DNA of 64,000 nucleotides from positions 186,001-250,000 of the forward strand of contig NZ_VRKN01000003.1 in the NCBI RefSeq assembly GCF_008080435.1, written 5' to 3'. The DNA is from Enterobacter asburiae (GTDB lineage: Bacteria > Pseudomonadota > Gammaproteobacteria > Enterobacterales > Enterobacteriaceae). A program made the position numbers and the translations under genes. Every line of letters starts with the position of its first letter. Positions within the stretch are counted from its first letter, which is position 1. A model generated the notes under the pieces. It searched no databases, had not been told where the DNA came from, and saw nothing but the letters and a program-made list of their open reading frames with translations. Below, piece by piece: positions 1-13,120 of this stretch.

Positions 1-1
1 T

Positions 2-850
2 GACAACCCTTTTGATCTTTTACTCCCCGCTGCGATGGCCAAAGTTGCCGAAGAAGCGGGTGTCTATAAAGCAACGAAACACCCGATGAAGACGTTCTAT
101 CTGGCGATCACGGCTGGTGTGTTCATCTCTATCGCTTTCGTCTTCTACATCACCGCCACCACCGGTACTGCCGGAATGCCTTTCGGCATGGCCAAACTGA
201 TTGGCGGCATTTGCTTCTCACTGGGTCTGATTCTCTGCGTCATCTGCGGCGCCGACCTCTTCACCTCAACGGTGCTGATTGTCGTGGCAAAGGCCAGCGG
301 AAGAATTACCTGGGGTCAGCTGGCACGTAACTGGCTCAACGTCTACGTGGGTAACCTGGTTGGCTGTCTGCTCTTTGTTTTGTTGATGTGGCTTTCTGGC
401 GAGTACATGACCGCCAACGGTGGCTGGGGCCTTAATGTCCTGCAAACCGCCGACCACAAAATGCACCACACATTTATCGAAGCCGTTGCTCTCGGCATCC
501 TCGCTAACCTGATGGTCTGCCTGGCTGTATGGATGAGCTATTCGGGTCGTAGCCTGATGGACAAAGCCTTAATTATGGTTCTGCCGGTTGCGATGTTTGT
601 TGCCAGCGGCTTTGAGCACAGTATCGCGAATATGTTCATGATCCCCATGGGCATTGTCATCCGCGACTTTGCGAGCCCGGAGTTCTGGACCGCAGTTGGT
701 TCATCCCCGGAAAATTTCTCTCACCTGACTATTATGAATTTCATTACTGATAACCTGATCCCTGTCACTATCGGGAACATTATCGGTGGGGGTCTGTTAG
801 TTGGGTTGACATACTGGGTCATTTACCTGCGTGGCGACGATCATCATTGA
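2..850 (+). CDS. focA: FocA formate channel (5' end cut by window edge)
   Basis: Inner-membrane pentameric formate/nitrite-family channel that exports and re-imports formate made by pyruvate formate-lyase. The reading frame is open from base 2, and the first visible residues (DNPFDLLLPAAMAK) continue the known N-terminus, so only about three residues (Met-Lys-Ala) lie outside. An internal ATG at 35 is therefore not the start. In E. coli numbering the pore residues Thr91 and His209 (in SGFEHSIANM) are both present, as are the usual six hydrophobic segments. The gene is followed 51 bases later by pflB, the conserved operon that couples formate production to transport. Near-identity to E. coli FocA makes the call safe. 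Confidence 0.97.
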   Translation, partial: DNPFDLLLPAAMAKVAEEAGVYKATKHPMKTFYLAITAGVFISIAFVFYITATTGTAGMPFGMAKLIGGICFSLGLILCVICGADLFTSTVLIVVAKASGRITWGQLARNWLNVYVGNLVGCLLFVLLMWLSGEYMTANGGWGLNVLQTADHKMHHTFIEAVALGILANLMVCLAVWMSYSGRSLMDKALIMVLPVAMFVASGFEHSIANMFMIPMGIVIRDFASPEFWTAVGSSPENFSHLTIMNFITDNLIPVTIGNIIGGGLLVGLTYWVIYLRGDDHH

Positions 851-901
851 TGGTTTTCTCAGGCAGTAAATAAAAAATCCACTTAAGAAGGTAGGTGTTA
901 C

Positions 902-3184
<2,283 letters not shown>

Positions 3185-3226
3185 CTGGAATTGACTGAAA
3201 TCACGCGTTAAAAAGCGTACAATAAA

Positions 3227-3251
3227 GGCTCCACGTCAGTGGGGCCTTTTT
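3227..3251 (+). terminator. Rho-independent terminator after pflB
   Basis: GGCTCCAC, a GTCA loop and GTGGGGCC (one G-U pair) form an 8-bp stem followed directly by five T residues. It sits 43 bases after the pflB stop and before pflA. Confidence 0.85.
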
Positions 3252-3388
3252 AGCACCCTCTCCACCTCAGTCTCTTTTGTCCGCTATCTATACTTAATGG
3301 ATAACAGCCAAAACAGATTTCAACACAGCCAGCTTTGAGCTGTGCATACTCAGGCCCCGGACGGGCCGATGCTGGAGATATCACCGCA

Positions 3389-4129
3389 ATGTCAATTATT
3401 GGTCGCATTCACTCCTTTGAATCCTGTGGCACCGTCGATGGCCCGGGTATCCGCTTTATCACCTTTTTCCAGGGCTGCCTGATGCGCTGCCTGTACTGCC
3501 ATAACCGTGATACCTGGGATACGCACGGCGGTAAAGAAGTGACCGTTGAAGAATTGATGAAAGAGGTGGTGACCTACCGCCACTTTATGAACGCGTCCGG
3601 CGGCGGTGTCACCGCATCCGGCGGTGAAGCCATTCTGCAGGCTGAATTCGTACGTGACTGGTTCCGTGCCTGCCGCAAAGAAGGCATTCATACCTGTCTC
3701 GACACTAACGGCTTTGTACGCCGCTACGATCCGGTTATCGACGAACTGCTTGAAGTGACCGATCTGGTCATGCTCGATCTCAAACAGATGAACGATGAGA
3801 TTCACCAGAACCTCGTTGGTGTCTCTAACCACCGCACGCTGGAATTTGCTAAATACATTGCCGACAAAGGCATCAAAACCTGGATCCGCTACGTGGTGGT
3901 GCCTGGCTGGTCAGATGACGACGACTCCGCGCACCGCCTCGGGGAATTTACCCGCGACATGGGCAACGTCGAGAAAATCGAGCTTCTGCCCTATCACGAG
4001 CTGGGTAAACATAAATGGGTGGCAATGGGCGAAGAGTACAAACTCGATGGCGTGAAGCCGCCGAAGAAAGAGACCATGGAACGCGTCAAAGGTATTCTTG
4101 AACAATACGGCCACAAGGTAATGTATTAA
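3389..4129 (+). CDS. pflA: Pyruvate formate-lyase 1-activating enzyme
   Basis: Radical-SAM activase that installs the glycyl radical on PflB using S-adenosylmethionine and a [4Fe-4S] cluster. With the start at 3389 it is 246 aa, the E. coli length, beginning [10 protein letters not shown]. The upstream in-frame ATG at 3335 would add 18 residues with no family match, while GGAG at 3373-3376 suits 3389. The CxxxCxxC cluster motif is Cys30, Cys34 and Cys37 (GCLMRCLYC). The SAM-binding GGE-type segment SGGEAIL follows. It is downstream of the pflB terminator, so it depends on read-through or a weak promoter in 3252-3388, a stretch that also contains two small inverted repeats (3324-3344 and 3353-3367). 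Confidence 0.98.
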   Translation: MSIIGRIHSFESCGTVDGPGIRFITFFQGCLMRCLYCHNRDTWDTHGGKEVTVEELMKEVVTYRHFMNASGGGVTASGGEAILQAEFVRDWFRACRKEGIHTCLDTNGFVRRYDPVIDELLEVTDLVMLDLKQMNDEIHQNLVGVSNHRTLEFAKYIADKGIKTWIRYVVVPGWSDDDDSAHRLGEFTRDMGNVEKIELLPYHELGKHKWVAMGEEYKLDGVKPPKKETMERVKGILEQYGHKVMY

Positions 4130-4135
4130 AGAAAA

Positions 4136-4162
4136 GACCCGGTGAAAACCGGGCCTTTTTAT
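4136..4162 (+). terminator. Terminator after pflA
   Basis: CCCGGT, GAAA tetraloop, ACCGGG, then CC and TTTTT. It lies seven bases past the pflA stop and faces the converging CigR-like gene. Confidence 0.88.
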
Positions 4163-4165
4163 ATT

Positions 4166-4687
4166 CTATTTAAAGACGCCGTTAATAACGGACGTCACAA
4201 TCGCAGTACTCAGCGCAATTAAGACCAGGTCGTCTCCGACCACACGCCATTCATAGCCCGGGTAGGAAGGAAGCTGGCCAAGCATAGAAGCTGGTACGGT
4301 TTTCTTCGCAATGCCCGGAGGCAACGGTTTACCGCGCGCCAGGTTTTTCGCGATACCCGGAGGCAGAGAATCATAACCCGTTAAGCCATAATTCAGCGCC
4401 AGATGGCGGGCATGATCGAAGCTCACGCGTGCGTCGACATCGTTACCGACGTCTTTACTGTTTTTAAAACTCTTATCCGATTTTCCAGGGTTATCCTGGC
4501 CGTTATTTTGCTTATTACCATGGTTACCAGAATTCCCGTTACCATGATTACCGCCATTACCTTGCCCGCCACCGTTTCCGTGACCACCGCCATTCCCGTT
4601 TCCAGGATTAGCCATGACCGGAGCCGTTGCAAACGTTAAAGACAACACTACGGCAAGTGCGGTAGTGGAAAAACGACGAATAGACAT
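4166..4687 (-). CDS. CigR/RcnB-like exported protein with Gly/Asn-rich region
   Basis: Predicted 173-aa envelope protein. The start at 4687 (MSIRRFSTTALAVVL) gives a clean signal peptide cleaved after Ala26 (APVMA) and has AAGG upstream; the ATG further out adds 35 unlikely residues. Residues about 27-75 are a low-complexity tract rich in Gly, Asn and His. The C-terminal part carries the repeated motif LPPGIAKNLARG / KPLPPGIAKK and a final hydrophobic segment (VGDDLVLIALSTAIVTSVI). This layout matches the RcnB-like family that includes Salmonella CigR, an SPI-3 protein reported as an anti-virulence factor. Its role here is unknown. It converges on pflA and sits just downstream of ycaD, separated by a terminator, so it is probably its own transcription unit. 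The family assignment is by motif recognition only. Confidence 0.8.
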   Translation of the reverse strand: MSIRRFSTTALAVVLSLTFATAPVMANPGNGNGGGHGNGGGQGNGGNHGNGNSGNHGNKQNNGQDNPGKSDKSFKNSKDVGNDVDARVSFDHARHLALNYGLTGYDSLPPGIAKNLARGKPLPPGIAKKTVPASMLGQLPSYPGYEWRVVGDDLVLIALSTAIVTSVINGVFK

Positions 4688-4780
4688 GATTGCTGCCTTA
4701 TGGTGGTAGGACTCACATGAATTATCGCCTGGCGCAATAAACAAACAATAAGTAAAACTCTTAGTTGTGACAGGGACAAA

Positions 4781-4805
4781 AAAGCCTGTCATCGACAGGC
4801 TTTTA
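4781..4805 (-). terminator. Terminator of ycaD, possibly bidirectional
   Basis: GCCTGTC (4784-4790), loop ATC, GACAGGC (4794-4800). On the minus strand it is followed by six T residues and on the plus strand by four. It lies just after the ycaD stop. Confidence 0.85.
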
Positions 4806-4810
4806 AGTAA

Positions 4811-5959
4811 TCAGGCATGAGCCACAGGCGTTGGATGTTCGCCCGCTTTGCGCAGCAGCATTAAGAGATAAATAAACGACACGCTGGCGATCATGATAAA
4901 CAATAAATTATCGGAATAATTCTGCATCAGCATTGCGGTAAACGTCGGCCCTAATAAACTGCCGATGGTATAGCTCAGCAACAGCGCCTGGTTCATTGCC
5001 ACAAGCTGGTGATGTTCAACTTTCTCACAGGCCCAGGCCATCGCGACCGGATAGAGCGTAAAGCCGGCGGCACCGAGAATAAACAGAGCGGGTGCCATTG
5101 CGGCGTTGCTGAGCATCGCAAGACAACCCATGATGACCACGAATACCTGAACGCGCAGCACCAGCAGACGTCCGAAACGGTCCGCCAGACGGCCAATCGG
5201 CCACTGCCCGACGATCCCGGCGCTGACCATCACCGCCATCCAGAAACCAATTCCGGAATCGCTTACGCCCTGATGATTAAGATAAAGTGGCATCAGGCCA
5301 TACAGCGAGCCCAGCACAATCCCGGAAATAATGCAGCCGTTAACCCCAAGACGCGCGTGGCGCAGTCTCAGCATCGGCCAGACATGGGTGGCTTCCTGAT
5401 GCTCGCTGGACTGATTAACAATGCGTGTAAAGAGCAGCGGCAGGATCGCGGCCAGTACCATCCCCGTCACCCACGGCAGAACGCTCATCAGATCGGTTGG
5501 CAGCTTGCTGATCATCAGTTGCCCCAGCACGGTGCCGACGTAGTAAACCATCATATAGGCAGCCAGCAGGCGTCCGCGGTTGCGGGAGGTGCCGCTGCAC
5601 ATCAGCGCACTTTCAACCACCACCCAAATCATCGCGCAGCCTACGCCAGCGATAAAGCGCCATGCCATCCAGCTCCAGAAGCCGACCATCAGGCCCAGCC
5701 CGGCACACCCGGCGGCGAAAATCAGCGAAGCCAGATAATAGCTGCGATTAAAGCCAAAGCGCTTGATCAGGCTCCCGGTCACCAGCGTACCCAGCAGGTT
5801 CCCGGTAAAAAAGGACGAGCTGACCATACCCACCTGCCAGGTCGGTAAGTTTTCATGGGCGAGCCACAGCGGGACGAGCGTATTTAACACTGCGATCGCC
5901 AGGGTCAACAGAAGCAGGCCACAGAGCAACAAAAGCACTGGCCGGGTATAGGTGGTCAT
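4811..5959 (-). CDS. ycaD: MFS-type transporter YcaD
   Basis: Inner-membrane major-facilitator protein of unknown substrate. It is 382 aa with twelve hydrophobic segments and closely matches E. coli YcaD throughout, including the segments [19 protein letters not shown] and [15 protein letters not shown] (the second a typical MFS loop motif). It stands alone: a terminator follows, and a 275-base AT-rich gap separates it from dmsC. In E. coli ycaD is near dmsABC with further genes toward pflA; those are missing here and the CigR-like gene stands in their place. Confidence 0.94.
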   Translation of the reverse strand: MTTYTRPVLLLLCGLLLLTLAIAVLNTLVPLWLAHENLPTWQVGMVSSSFFTGNLLGTLVTGSLIKRFGFNRSYYLASLIFAAGCAGLGLMVGFWSWMAWRFIAGVGCAMIWVVVESALMCSGTSRNRGRLLAAYMMVYYVGTVLGQLMISKLPTDLMSVLPWVTGMVLAAILPLLFTRIVNQSSEHQEATHVWPMLRLRHARLGVNGCIISGIVLGSLYGLMPLYLNHQGVSDSGIGFWMAVMVSAGIVGQWPIGRLADRFGRLLVLRVQVFVVIMGCLAMLSNAAMAPALFILGAAGFTLYPVAMAWACEKVEHHQLVAMNQALLLSYTIGSLLGPTFTAMLMQNYSDNLLFIMIASVSFIYLLMLLRKAGEHPTPVAHA

Positions 5960-6182
5960 GGATTAAAAACCGTGAGGAAGTTCAGATTTCGTGCGCATCA
6001 TGCCACTGGCAAAAACAAAGTCAATCCACTGATTTAGCCGCCTCGCACAATATGTTCCCTGTCGATTTAAAAAACTTATCCTGCTAATGCCACGCTTGCT
6101 ATAGATATTAATTATGTATCTGTTTTTATTTATTAATGGGCGAAATTAAAACAAAACGACAGTCGAAAAATTTCATGATCGA

Positions 6183-6215
6183 AAAAAGAAAAAGCCGGGC
6201 ACTCAGGCCCGGCTT
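6183..6215 (-). terminator. Terminator after dmsC
   Basis: AAGCCGGGC (6192-6200), six-base loop, GCCCGGCTT (6207-6215), followed on the minus strand by a T-rich tract (TTTTTC then TTTTTTC). It lies 20 bases past the dmsC stop. The remaining 5960-6180 is AT-rich and presumably holds the ycaD promoter, but I could not pick one out. Confidence 0.85.
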
Positions 6216-6234
6216 GATATAACGCAATGCAACG

Positions 6235-7098
6235 CTAACTGGCGATAGCCATACCAACGGTCATATGCAATCCGTAGAACACACCGCGGCCAATCAGTTC
6301 ACCCGCCAGTACCAGCACAAAGGCCAGTGACAGCAGCGGCAGCGCGGGCTGATAACCTTTGAGCTGAGGAGCGATCCAGAATACCAACGCCGCGACCAGC
6401 AGAACGATGCGCCAGGCCATCAGAGAACCGTAGTCCGGCACCAGGGCAGAAGCCTGCTGGATAGAGCTGTGAATGGTTGCCAGTTCGGCACCCTGCATCA
6501 GGGCGACCATCGCACTCACCACCAGCGCCAGCAGCGAAACAGCGGGTAGCAAACGCATTGCCCAGCCATCGACACCCGCTACGCGCAGCAGCAGGTAGCC
6601 CAGCAGCGGCCCGCCGATAAACATCGTCAGGAAGAAGCTCATCGGCGTCCAGACGCTGTACCATGTTGGTACGGTGTCGATGGTGTTGTACACCCGAACC
6701 ATCATCCACACGAACACCACGCCCAGTACCATGGTCACGATCAGCCACAGGCTGCGCAGACCCGCAGGCAATTTCTTCATCGCGGCCAGCAGCCAGCCCA
6801 GCCCACCGACAGCAAAGAAGATCGCACCGCTAGCAATCTCGTTACTGAGGGATGAGGCCCCCACGCGGTTCAGAGAGTTGAACGCGCGCATCGGTGAACC
6901 CAGGTGCAGCGTAGAGGCGATAAAGCCAATTCCCATCAGCACCCACAGGCCAAACATGCTCAACACTAAACGCTGCTGCTGTTCGGCATTGAGGTTCCCT
7001 TTTAACAGCGCCAGCGCGAGCACAATGAAACCACCCGCCACACACTGACCAAAGACCGTGAAGATCATCAGCGGCCATTCATGCCATCCACTTCCCAT
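6235..7098 (-). CDS. dmsC: DMSO reductase membrane anchor subunit
   Basis: Integral membrane subunit that anchors DmsAB and oxidises menaquinol to feed electrons to DmsB. Starting at MGSGWHEWPLMIF (7098) it is 287 aa, the E. coli length, with eight hydrophobic segments. A longer frame to 7140 adds 14 residues that overlap dmsB and lack family support. A strong GGAGG lies just upstream of the ATG. It is separated from the dmsB stop by a single base, indicating translational coupling in the dmsABC operon. Confidence 0.97.
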   Translation of the reverse strand: MGSGWHEWPLMIFTVFGQCVAGGFIVLALALLKGNLNAEQQQRLVLSMFGLWVLMGIGFIASTLHLGSPMRAFNSLNRVGASSLSNEIASGAIFFAVGGLGWLLAAMKKLPAGLRSLWLIVTMVLGVVFVWMMVRVYNTIDTVPTWYSVWTPMSFFLTMFIGGPLLGYLLLRVAGVDGWAMRLLPAVSLLALVVSAMVALMQGAELATIHSSIQQASALVPDYGSLMAWRIVLLVAALVFWIAPQLKGYQPALPLLSLAFVLVLAGELIGRGVFYGLHMTVGMAIAS

Positions 7099-7099
7099 C

Positions 7100-7717
7100 T
7101 CACACCTCCTTCGGATTTGCCAGGTAGCCGGTGGTGTCACCTGTAGGACGGCTGTTGGCGTTAGGTTTAATCACAATGCTCGGCTTCGTGAAGTGCGCAG
7201 ACGGCAGCGGTGCCACTGCGGCAAGCTGACCGTGTTTTTGACGCAGCTCTTCAATAGGGCCGAAGTCCAGCGCGCGCAGCGGACATGACTCGACGCAAAT
7301 CGGCTTTTTGCCATCCGCCACGCGGGTGTGGCAACCGTCGCATTTGGTCATATGACCTTTGGCGGCGTTGTACTGCGGCGCGCCGTAAGGACATGCCATA
7401 TGGCAGTACCGACAGCCGATGCAGACATCTTCGTCCACCACCACAAAACCGTCTTCACGCTTGTGCATCGCCCCGCTCGGACAGACCTTGGTGCAGGCCG
7501 GATCTTCACAGTGGTTGCAGGCAATCGACAGGTAATACGCAAAGACGTTCTGATGCCAGACGCCGTTATCTTCCTGCCAGTCGCCCCCGGCGTATTCATA
7601 GATGCGGCGGAAGCTGACGTCCGGGGTCAGGTCTTTGTAGTCTTTACAGGCCAGCTCGCAGGTTTTGCACCCGGTGCAACGGCTGGAATCAATAAAAAAT
7701 CCATACTGGGTTGTCAT
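7100..7717 (-). CDS. dmsB: DMSO reductase iron-sulfur subunit
   Basis: Electron-transfer subunit carrying four [4Fe-4S] clusters between DmsC and the molybdenum catalytic subunit. It is 205 aa, the family length. Four cysteine groups are visible: CTGCKTCELAC, CNHCEDPACTKVC, CIGCRYCHMACPYG and CDGC...CVESCP. There is no signal peptide; it is co-exported with DmsA. It is second of three genes, with 10 bases to the dmsA stop on one side and one base to dmsC on the other. Confidence 0.98.
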   Translation of the reverse strand: MTTQYGFFIDSSRCTGCKTCELACKDYKDLTPDVSFRRIYEYAGGDWQEDNGVWHQNVFAYYLSIACNHCEDPACTKVCPSGAMHKREDGFVVVDEDVCIGCRYCHMACPYGAPQYNAAKGHMTKCDGCHTRVADGKKPICVESCPLRALDFGPIEELRQKHGQLAAVAPLPSAHFTKPSIVIKPNANSRPTGDTTGYLANPKEV

Positions 7718-7727
7718 CGGCTACTCC

Positions 7728-10172
7728 TTAAACCTTTTCAACCTGGACAAGGTTTGTGTGGGATGGGTTGCCCTTCGCCAGCGGCGACGGACGCTGCGTG
7801 GTCAGCACGTTAATACTGCCCGCCTGGTCGATGCGGTTGGCATCAGGGCTGTACCAGGCCCCTTCCCCCAGCGCCACCACGCCTGGCATCATACGCGGCG
7901 TCACTTTGGCTTCAATGTGCACCTCGCCGCGACCGTTGAAGATACGCACGCGATCGCCATTGCTGATGCCGCGTGCTTTGGCATCCATCGGGTTGATCCA
8001 CATCTCCTGACGGCAGGCGGCTTTCAGTACGTCGACGTTGCCGTAGGTGGAGTGAACACGCGCTTTATAGTGGAAACCGGTCAGCTGCAGCGGGAATTTC
8101 GCCGTCAGCGGATCGTTATAGTTTTCAAAACCTGGCGTGTAGATCGGCAGCGGATCGATAACGTCCCCTTCCGGCAGCTCCCAGGTCGACGCGATTTTTG
8201 CCAGCTCTTCGGAGTAGATTTCGATTTTGCCCGACGGCGTGGTCAGCGGGTTCGCCTGCGGATCTTCACGGAACGCTTTGTACGCCACGTGGTGCCCTTC
8301 CGGATCGCGCTGTTTGTACATACCCTGCTCGCGGAAAGTGTCGAAGTCCGGCAGGTCAGGGATCGCCTTACGGGAAAGTTCATGCAGATGGCGCATCCAC
8401 CCTTCCTGAGTACGTCCCTCGGTAAACTGCTGCTCAACGCCAAGACGTTTCGCCAGCTCAGAGGTCATCTCATAAATGGTTTTGCACTCGAAGCGCGGTT
8501 TAATCGCCTGGTCGGTAAAGATCACATAGGACATGTTGCCGCAGGAGGCATCCAGCGCGAAATCCATCTGCTCAGAGGCGGTGCAGTCTGGCAGCAGGAT
8601 ATCGGCATATTTTGCCGAGGAGGTCATGTGGCAGTCGATGACCACAATCATCTCGCACTTCTTATCATCCTGCAGGATTTCATGGGTACGGTTGATTTCT
8701 GAATGCTGGTTGATCAGACAGTTACCGGCATAGTTCCAGATCATTTTGATCGGCACATCCAGCTTGTCCTTGCCGCGCACGCCGTCACGCAGGGCGGTCA
8801 TTTCCGGACCACGTTCAATCGCATCGGTCCACATAAACATGGAGATGCTGGTCTGAACCGGGTTATCCAGCGTCGGCATACGTTCAAACGGCACTTCATA
8901 CGAGCCTTCACGCGCGCCAGTGTTACCGCCGTGAATACCCACGTTACCCGTCAGAATAGAAAGCATTGAGATGGCACGGGTCGCGATTTCGCCGTTCGCA
9001 TGACGCTGCGGGCCCCAGCCCTGGCTGATATAGGCCGGTTTGGCTGAACCAATCTCCCGCGCCAGCTGAACAATACGCTCGACCGGAATACCGGTGATGG
9101 TGGACGCCCACTCGGGCGTTTTCGCCACGCCATCGCTACCCTGACCGAGAATATACGCCTTGTAGTGACCGTTAGCAGGGGCGCTGGCTGGCAGGGTTTT
9201 CTCGTCATAGCCGACGCAGTATTTATCCAGGAAAGGCTGATCGACGAGGTTTTCGGTGATCATCACCCACGCCAGCGCTGAAACCAATGCCGCATCGGTA
9301 CCCGGACGGATTGGGATCCACTCGTCTTCACGTCCGGCACCGGTGTCGGTGTAGCGCGGATCGATGATGATCATGCGGGCATTGGATTTGGCGCGGGCCT
9401 GTTCGAGGTAATAGGTTACCCCGCCGCCGCTCATGCGGGTTTCGCCCGGGTTGTTACCAAACAGCACGACCAGCTTACTGTTTTCGATATCAGACGGGCT
9501 GTTGCCGTCCGCCCAGCCGCCGTAGGTGTAGTTCAGGCCAGCAGCGATCTGCGCCGAGGAGTAGTCACCATAGTGGTTAAGATAACCGCCGCAGCAGTTC
9601 ATCAGGCGAGCTACCAGCGTTTTACCCGGTGGCCAGGAGCGGGTCAGCGTGCCGCCGAGCGTCCCGGTACCGTAGTTCAGGTAGATGGATTCGTTGCCGT
9701 ACTCTTTGATAAGGCGCTGCATATTGGTGGCGATAATGTCGTAGGCTTCATCCCAGCTAATCCGCTCGAACTTCCCTTCCCCACGCTTACCGACGCGCTT
9801 CATCGGATATTTCAGGCGGTCCGGATTATACACGCGACGACGCATGGAGCGGCCACGCAGACAGGCCCGAACCTGATGTAACCCTTCGTAGTTATCGTCC
9901 CCGGTATTGTCGGTTTCGACATATTTTATTTCACCCTCCACCACATGCATACGCAGCGGACAACGACTACCGCAGTTTACGGTACAGGCACTCCACACCA
10001 CTTTTTCCGGCGTGGTGGCCGGGGACAGAGCATCTGCCGCCGACGCCAGTCGGGTAAAAGGGAGCGTGAAGGCACTGCTGGCTACGGCCAGGCCGCCAAT
10101 TGCCGTGGTTTTCATCAACCCACGGCGAGTGACCTCGGCAGCCATTAATGCTTCAGGCGCGTTGATTTTCAT
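7728..10172 (-). CDS. dmsA: DMSO reductase catalytic subunit, molybdopterin, Tat-exported
   Basis: Catalytic subunit reducing dimethyl sulfoxide and amine N-oxides in anaerobic respiration; binds molybdopterin guanine dinucleotide. It is 814 aa, as in E. coli. The N-terminus has a twin-arginine signal (Arg16-Arg17 in TRRGLMK, then a hydrophobic stretch to about residue 45). Next come the cysteines for the first Fe-S cluster (Cys63, Cys67, Cys71, Cys104) and the GDYSSAQ segment, which holds the conserved serine Mo ligand of this family. It is first gene of dmsABC. A FNR-like site about 150 bases upstream fits anaerobic induction. Confidence 0.98.
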   Translation of the reverse strand: MKINAPEALMAAEVTRRGLMKTTAIGGLAVASSAFTLPFTRLASAADALSPATTPEKVVWSACTVNCGSRCPLRMHVVEGEIKYVETDNTGDDNYEGLHQVRACLRGRSMRRRVYNPDRLKYPMKRVGKRGEGKFERISWDEAYDIIATNMQRLIKEYGNESIYLNYGTGTLGGTLTRSWPPGKTLVARLMNCCGGYLNHYGDYSSAQIAAGLNYTYGGWADGNSPSDIENSKLVVLFGNNPGETRMSGGGVTYYLEQARAKSNARMIIIDPRYTDTGAGREDEWIPIRPGTDAALVSALAWVMITENLVDQPFLDKYCVGYDEKTLPASAPANGHYKAYILGQGSDGVAKTPEWASTITGIPVERIVQLAREIGSAKPAYISQGWGPQRHANGEIATRAISMLSILTGNVGIHGGNTGAREGSYEVPFERMPTLDNPVQTSISMFMWTDAIERGPEMTALRDGVRGKDKLDVPIKMIWNYAGNCLINQHSEINRTHEILQDDKKCEMIVVIDCHMTSSAKYADILLPDCTASEQMDFALDASCGNMSYVIFTDQAIKPRFECKTIYEMTSELAKRLGVEQQFTEGRTQEGWMRHLHELSRKAIPDLPDFDTFREQGMYKQRDPEGHHVAYKAFREDPQANPLTTPSGKIEIYSEELAKIASTWELPEGDVIDPLPIYTPGFENYNDPLTAKFPLQLTGFHYKARVHSTYGNVDVLKAACRQEMWINPMDAKARGISNGDRVRIFNGRGEVHIEAKVTPRMMPGVVALGEGAWYSPDANRIDQAGSINVLTTQRPSPLAKGNPSHTNLVQVEKV

Positions 10173-10315
10173 AGAGACTCACTTTGGTTGCTCACAAAGA
10201 AAAGAGAGGCGGCGCAAACCGCTATATAGTTTTATATACAACGAATTTCTTCGTTATCAGCTTTTTATGCTGACTTTCATTCGGAGGAGTATTACTACTT
10301 TAGAGGGAGAGGTTA

Positions 10316-10329
10316 TTGCTTCGTATCAA
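10316..10329 (-). promoter_or_regulatory. FNR-like box upstream of dmsA
   Basis: On the minus strand the sequence is TTGAT-ACGA-AGCAA, matching nine of the ten conserved positions of TTGAT-N4-ATCAA. If it were centred at -41.5 the transcript would start near 10281, about 110 bases before dmsA. FNR control of dmsABC is established in E. coli; the site here is read by eye. Confidence 0.65.
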
Positions 10330-10340
10330 ATCAACGGCAT

Positions 10341-10367
10341 AAAAAAAGCGCCCTGAGGCGCTTTTTT
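10341..10367 (-). terminator. Terminator after serS
   Basis: Runs of A and T flank GCGCC, loop CTGA and GGCGC (10348-10361). On the minus strand the stem is followed by seven T residues. It ends the serS transcript just before the dmsA promoter region. Confidence 0.9.
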
Positions 10368-10382
10368 GTTTTAAGACAATTA

Positions 10383-11696
<1,314 letters not shown>

Positions 11697-11767
11697 TTAA
11701 AATAGGAAAATGTGGCCACAGCCTGCGGCCACAAGGATACATTGCCAACATTACCGCAACGATTGAA

Positions 11768-13111
11768 CTAACGGTAGCGTTTTATAGGGCTATTTTGATC
11801 CTGTCCGGCGAGCCAGGTGAGCTTTTCACCAATCTTGCCTTCAAGACCTCTGTTTGTGGGGTGATAATAGCGCGTTTGTGCCATCTCCTGCGGGAAATAT
11901 TCCTCCCCGGCAGCGTAGGCATTGGGTTCATCATGAGCGTAACGGTACTCCTGCCCGTACCCCATCTCTTTCATCAGTTTGGTCGGCGCGTTACGCAGAT
12001 GAACCGGCACATCGTAGTCCGGGCGTTCACGCGCATCAGACATCGCTGCTTTGAACGCGGTATAAACCGCATTGCTTTTCGGCGCACAGGCCAGATAAAC
12101 AATCGCCTGCGCAATGGCACGTTCGCCTTCCGCAGGCCCCACGCGGGTAAAACAGTCCCAGGCGGAGATTGCAACCTGCATGGCGCGAGGATCGGCATTG
12201 CCGACATCTTCTGACGCAATTGCCAGGCAGCGACGCGCGACATATAACGGATCGCCACCCGCTGTGATGATGCGCGCGTACCAGTAAAGCGCCGCATCCG
12301 GCGCACTGCCGCGCACGGACTTATGCAGCGCTGAGATCAGGTCGTAAAAACGGTCGCCTTTGTTATCGAAACGCGCGCTGCGTTCACCGGCAATTTCGGT
12401 GAGCAGTTCCGGCTTCAGCACCCGCTTCCCGGCATCGTCGACTTCGGCCATATCGGCCATCATCTCCAGCGTATTCAGCGCCCGACGCGCATCGCCGTTG
12501 ACCAGCCCGGCAATCGCACGACGCGTGTCGTCAGGCAGAACAATATCCTGTCCGCCGTAGCCTCGCGCTTTGTCGTTCATCGCCTGAGTAAGCACTTTTT
12601 CGATATCTTCGGTGGTCAGCGATTTGAGCAGGTAAACGCGCGCACGGGAAAGCAGTGCCGAATTCAGTTCGAAAGACGGGTTTTCGGTGGTGGCACCGAT
12701 GAAGAAAATCGTACCGTCTTCAATATGCGGCAGGAAGGCATCCTGCTGGCTCTTGTTGAAGCGGTGAACTTCGTCCACGAAGAGGATGGTGCGCCGCCCG
12801 GCATTGCGGTTCTGCCGCGCACGCTCGATCGCTTCACGGATCTCTTTCACGCCGGAGGTAACCGCCGAGAGACGTTCAACGTCCGCGTTGGCATAGCGGG
12901 CGATCACTTCTGCAAGCGTGGTCTTGCCGGTGCCAGGGGGTCCCCAGAGGATCATGGAGTGAAGATGCCCGGCCTCAATGGCGCGCGGCAATGGCTTACC
13001 GGCAGCCAGCAGGTGTTGCTGACCGATGTACTGCGCTAAATTTTCTGGCCGCATACGGGCGGCCAGAGGTTGAAACGCATTATCTGAAAAATCGAGCGAC
13101 AAATTGCCCAC
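11768..13111 (-). CDS. rarA: Replication-associated recombination protein RarA (MgsA)
   Basis: AAA+ ATPase of the clamp-loader/RuvB-like group, related to eukaryotic WRNIP1/Mgs1, acting at stalled replication forks. It is 447 aa. Walker A is GPPGTGKTT at residues 57-65, Walker B FVDEVH with Asp113-Glu114, and sensor 1 lies in [15 protein letters not shown]. The C-terminal part holds the tetramerisation region. Nine bases separate it from lolA upstream, so the two are probably co-transcribed, the standard lolA-rarA arrangement. Confidence 0.97.
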   Translation of the reverse strand: MGNLSLDFSDNAFQPLAARMRPENLAQYIGQQHLLAAGKPLPRAIEAGHLHSMILWGPPGTGKTTLAEVIARYANADVERLSAVTSGVKEIREAIERARQNRNAGRRTILFVDEVHRFNKSQQDAFLPHIEDGTIFFIGATTENPSFELNSALLSRARVYLLKSLTTEDIEKVLTQAMNDKARGYGGQDIVLPDDTRRAIAGLVNGDARRALNTLEMMADMAEVDDAGKRVLKPELLTEIAGERSARFDNKGDRFYDLISALHKSVRGSAPDAALYWYARIITAGGDPLYVARRCLAIASEDVGNADPRAMQVAISAWDCFTRVGPAEGERAIAQAIVYLACAPKSNAVYTAFKAAMSDARERPDYDVPVHLRNAPTKLMKEMGYGQEYRYAHDEPNAYAAGEEYFPQEMAQTRYYHPTNRGLEGKIGEKLTWLAGQDQNSPIKRYR

Positions 13112-13120
13112 TCATGCCTC

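Noticed and set aside
5009-5848. 279-codon plus-strand frame over ycaD
   Set aside because: Hydrophilic Gln/His/Pro-rich composition typical of the antisense of a membrane protein; no family resemblance.
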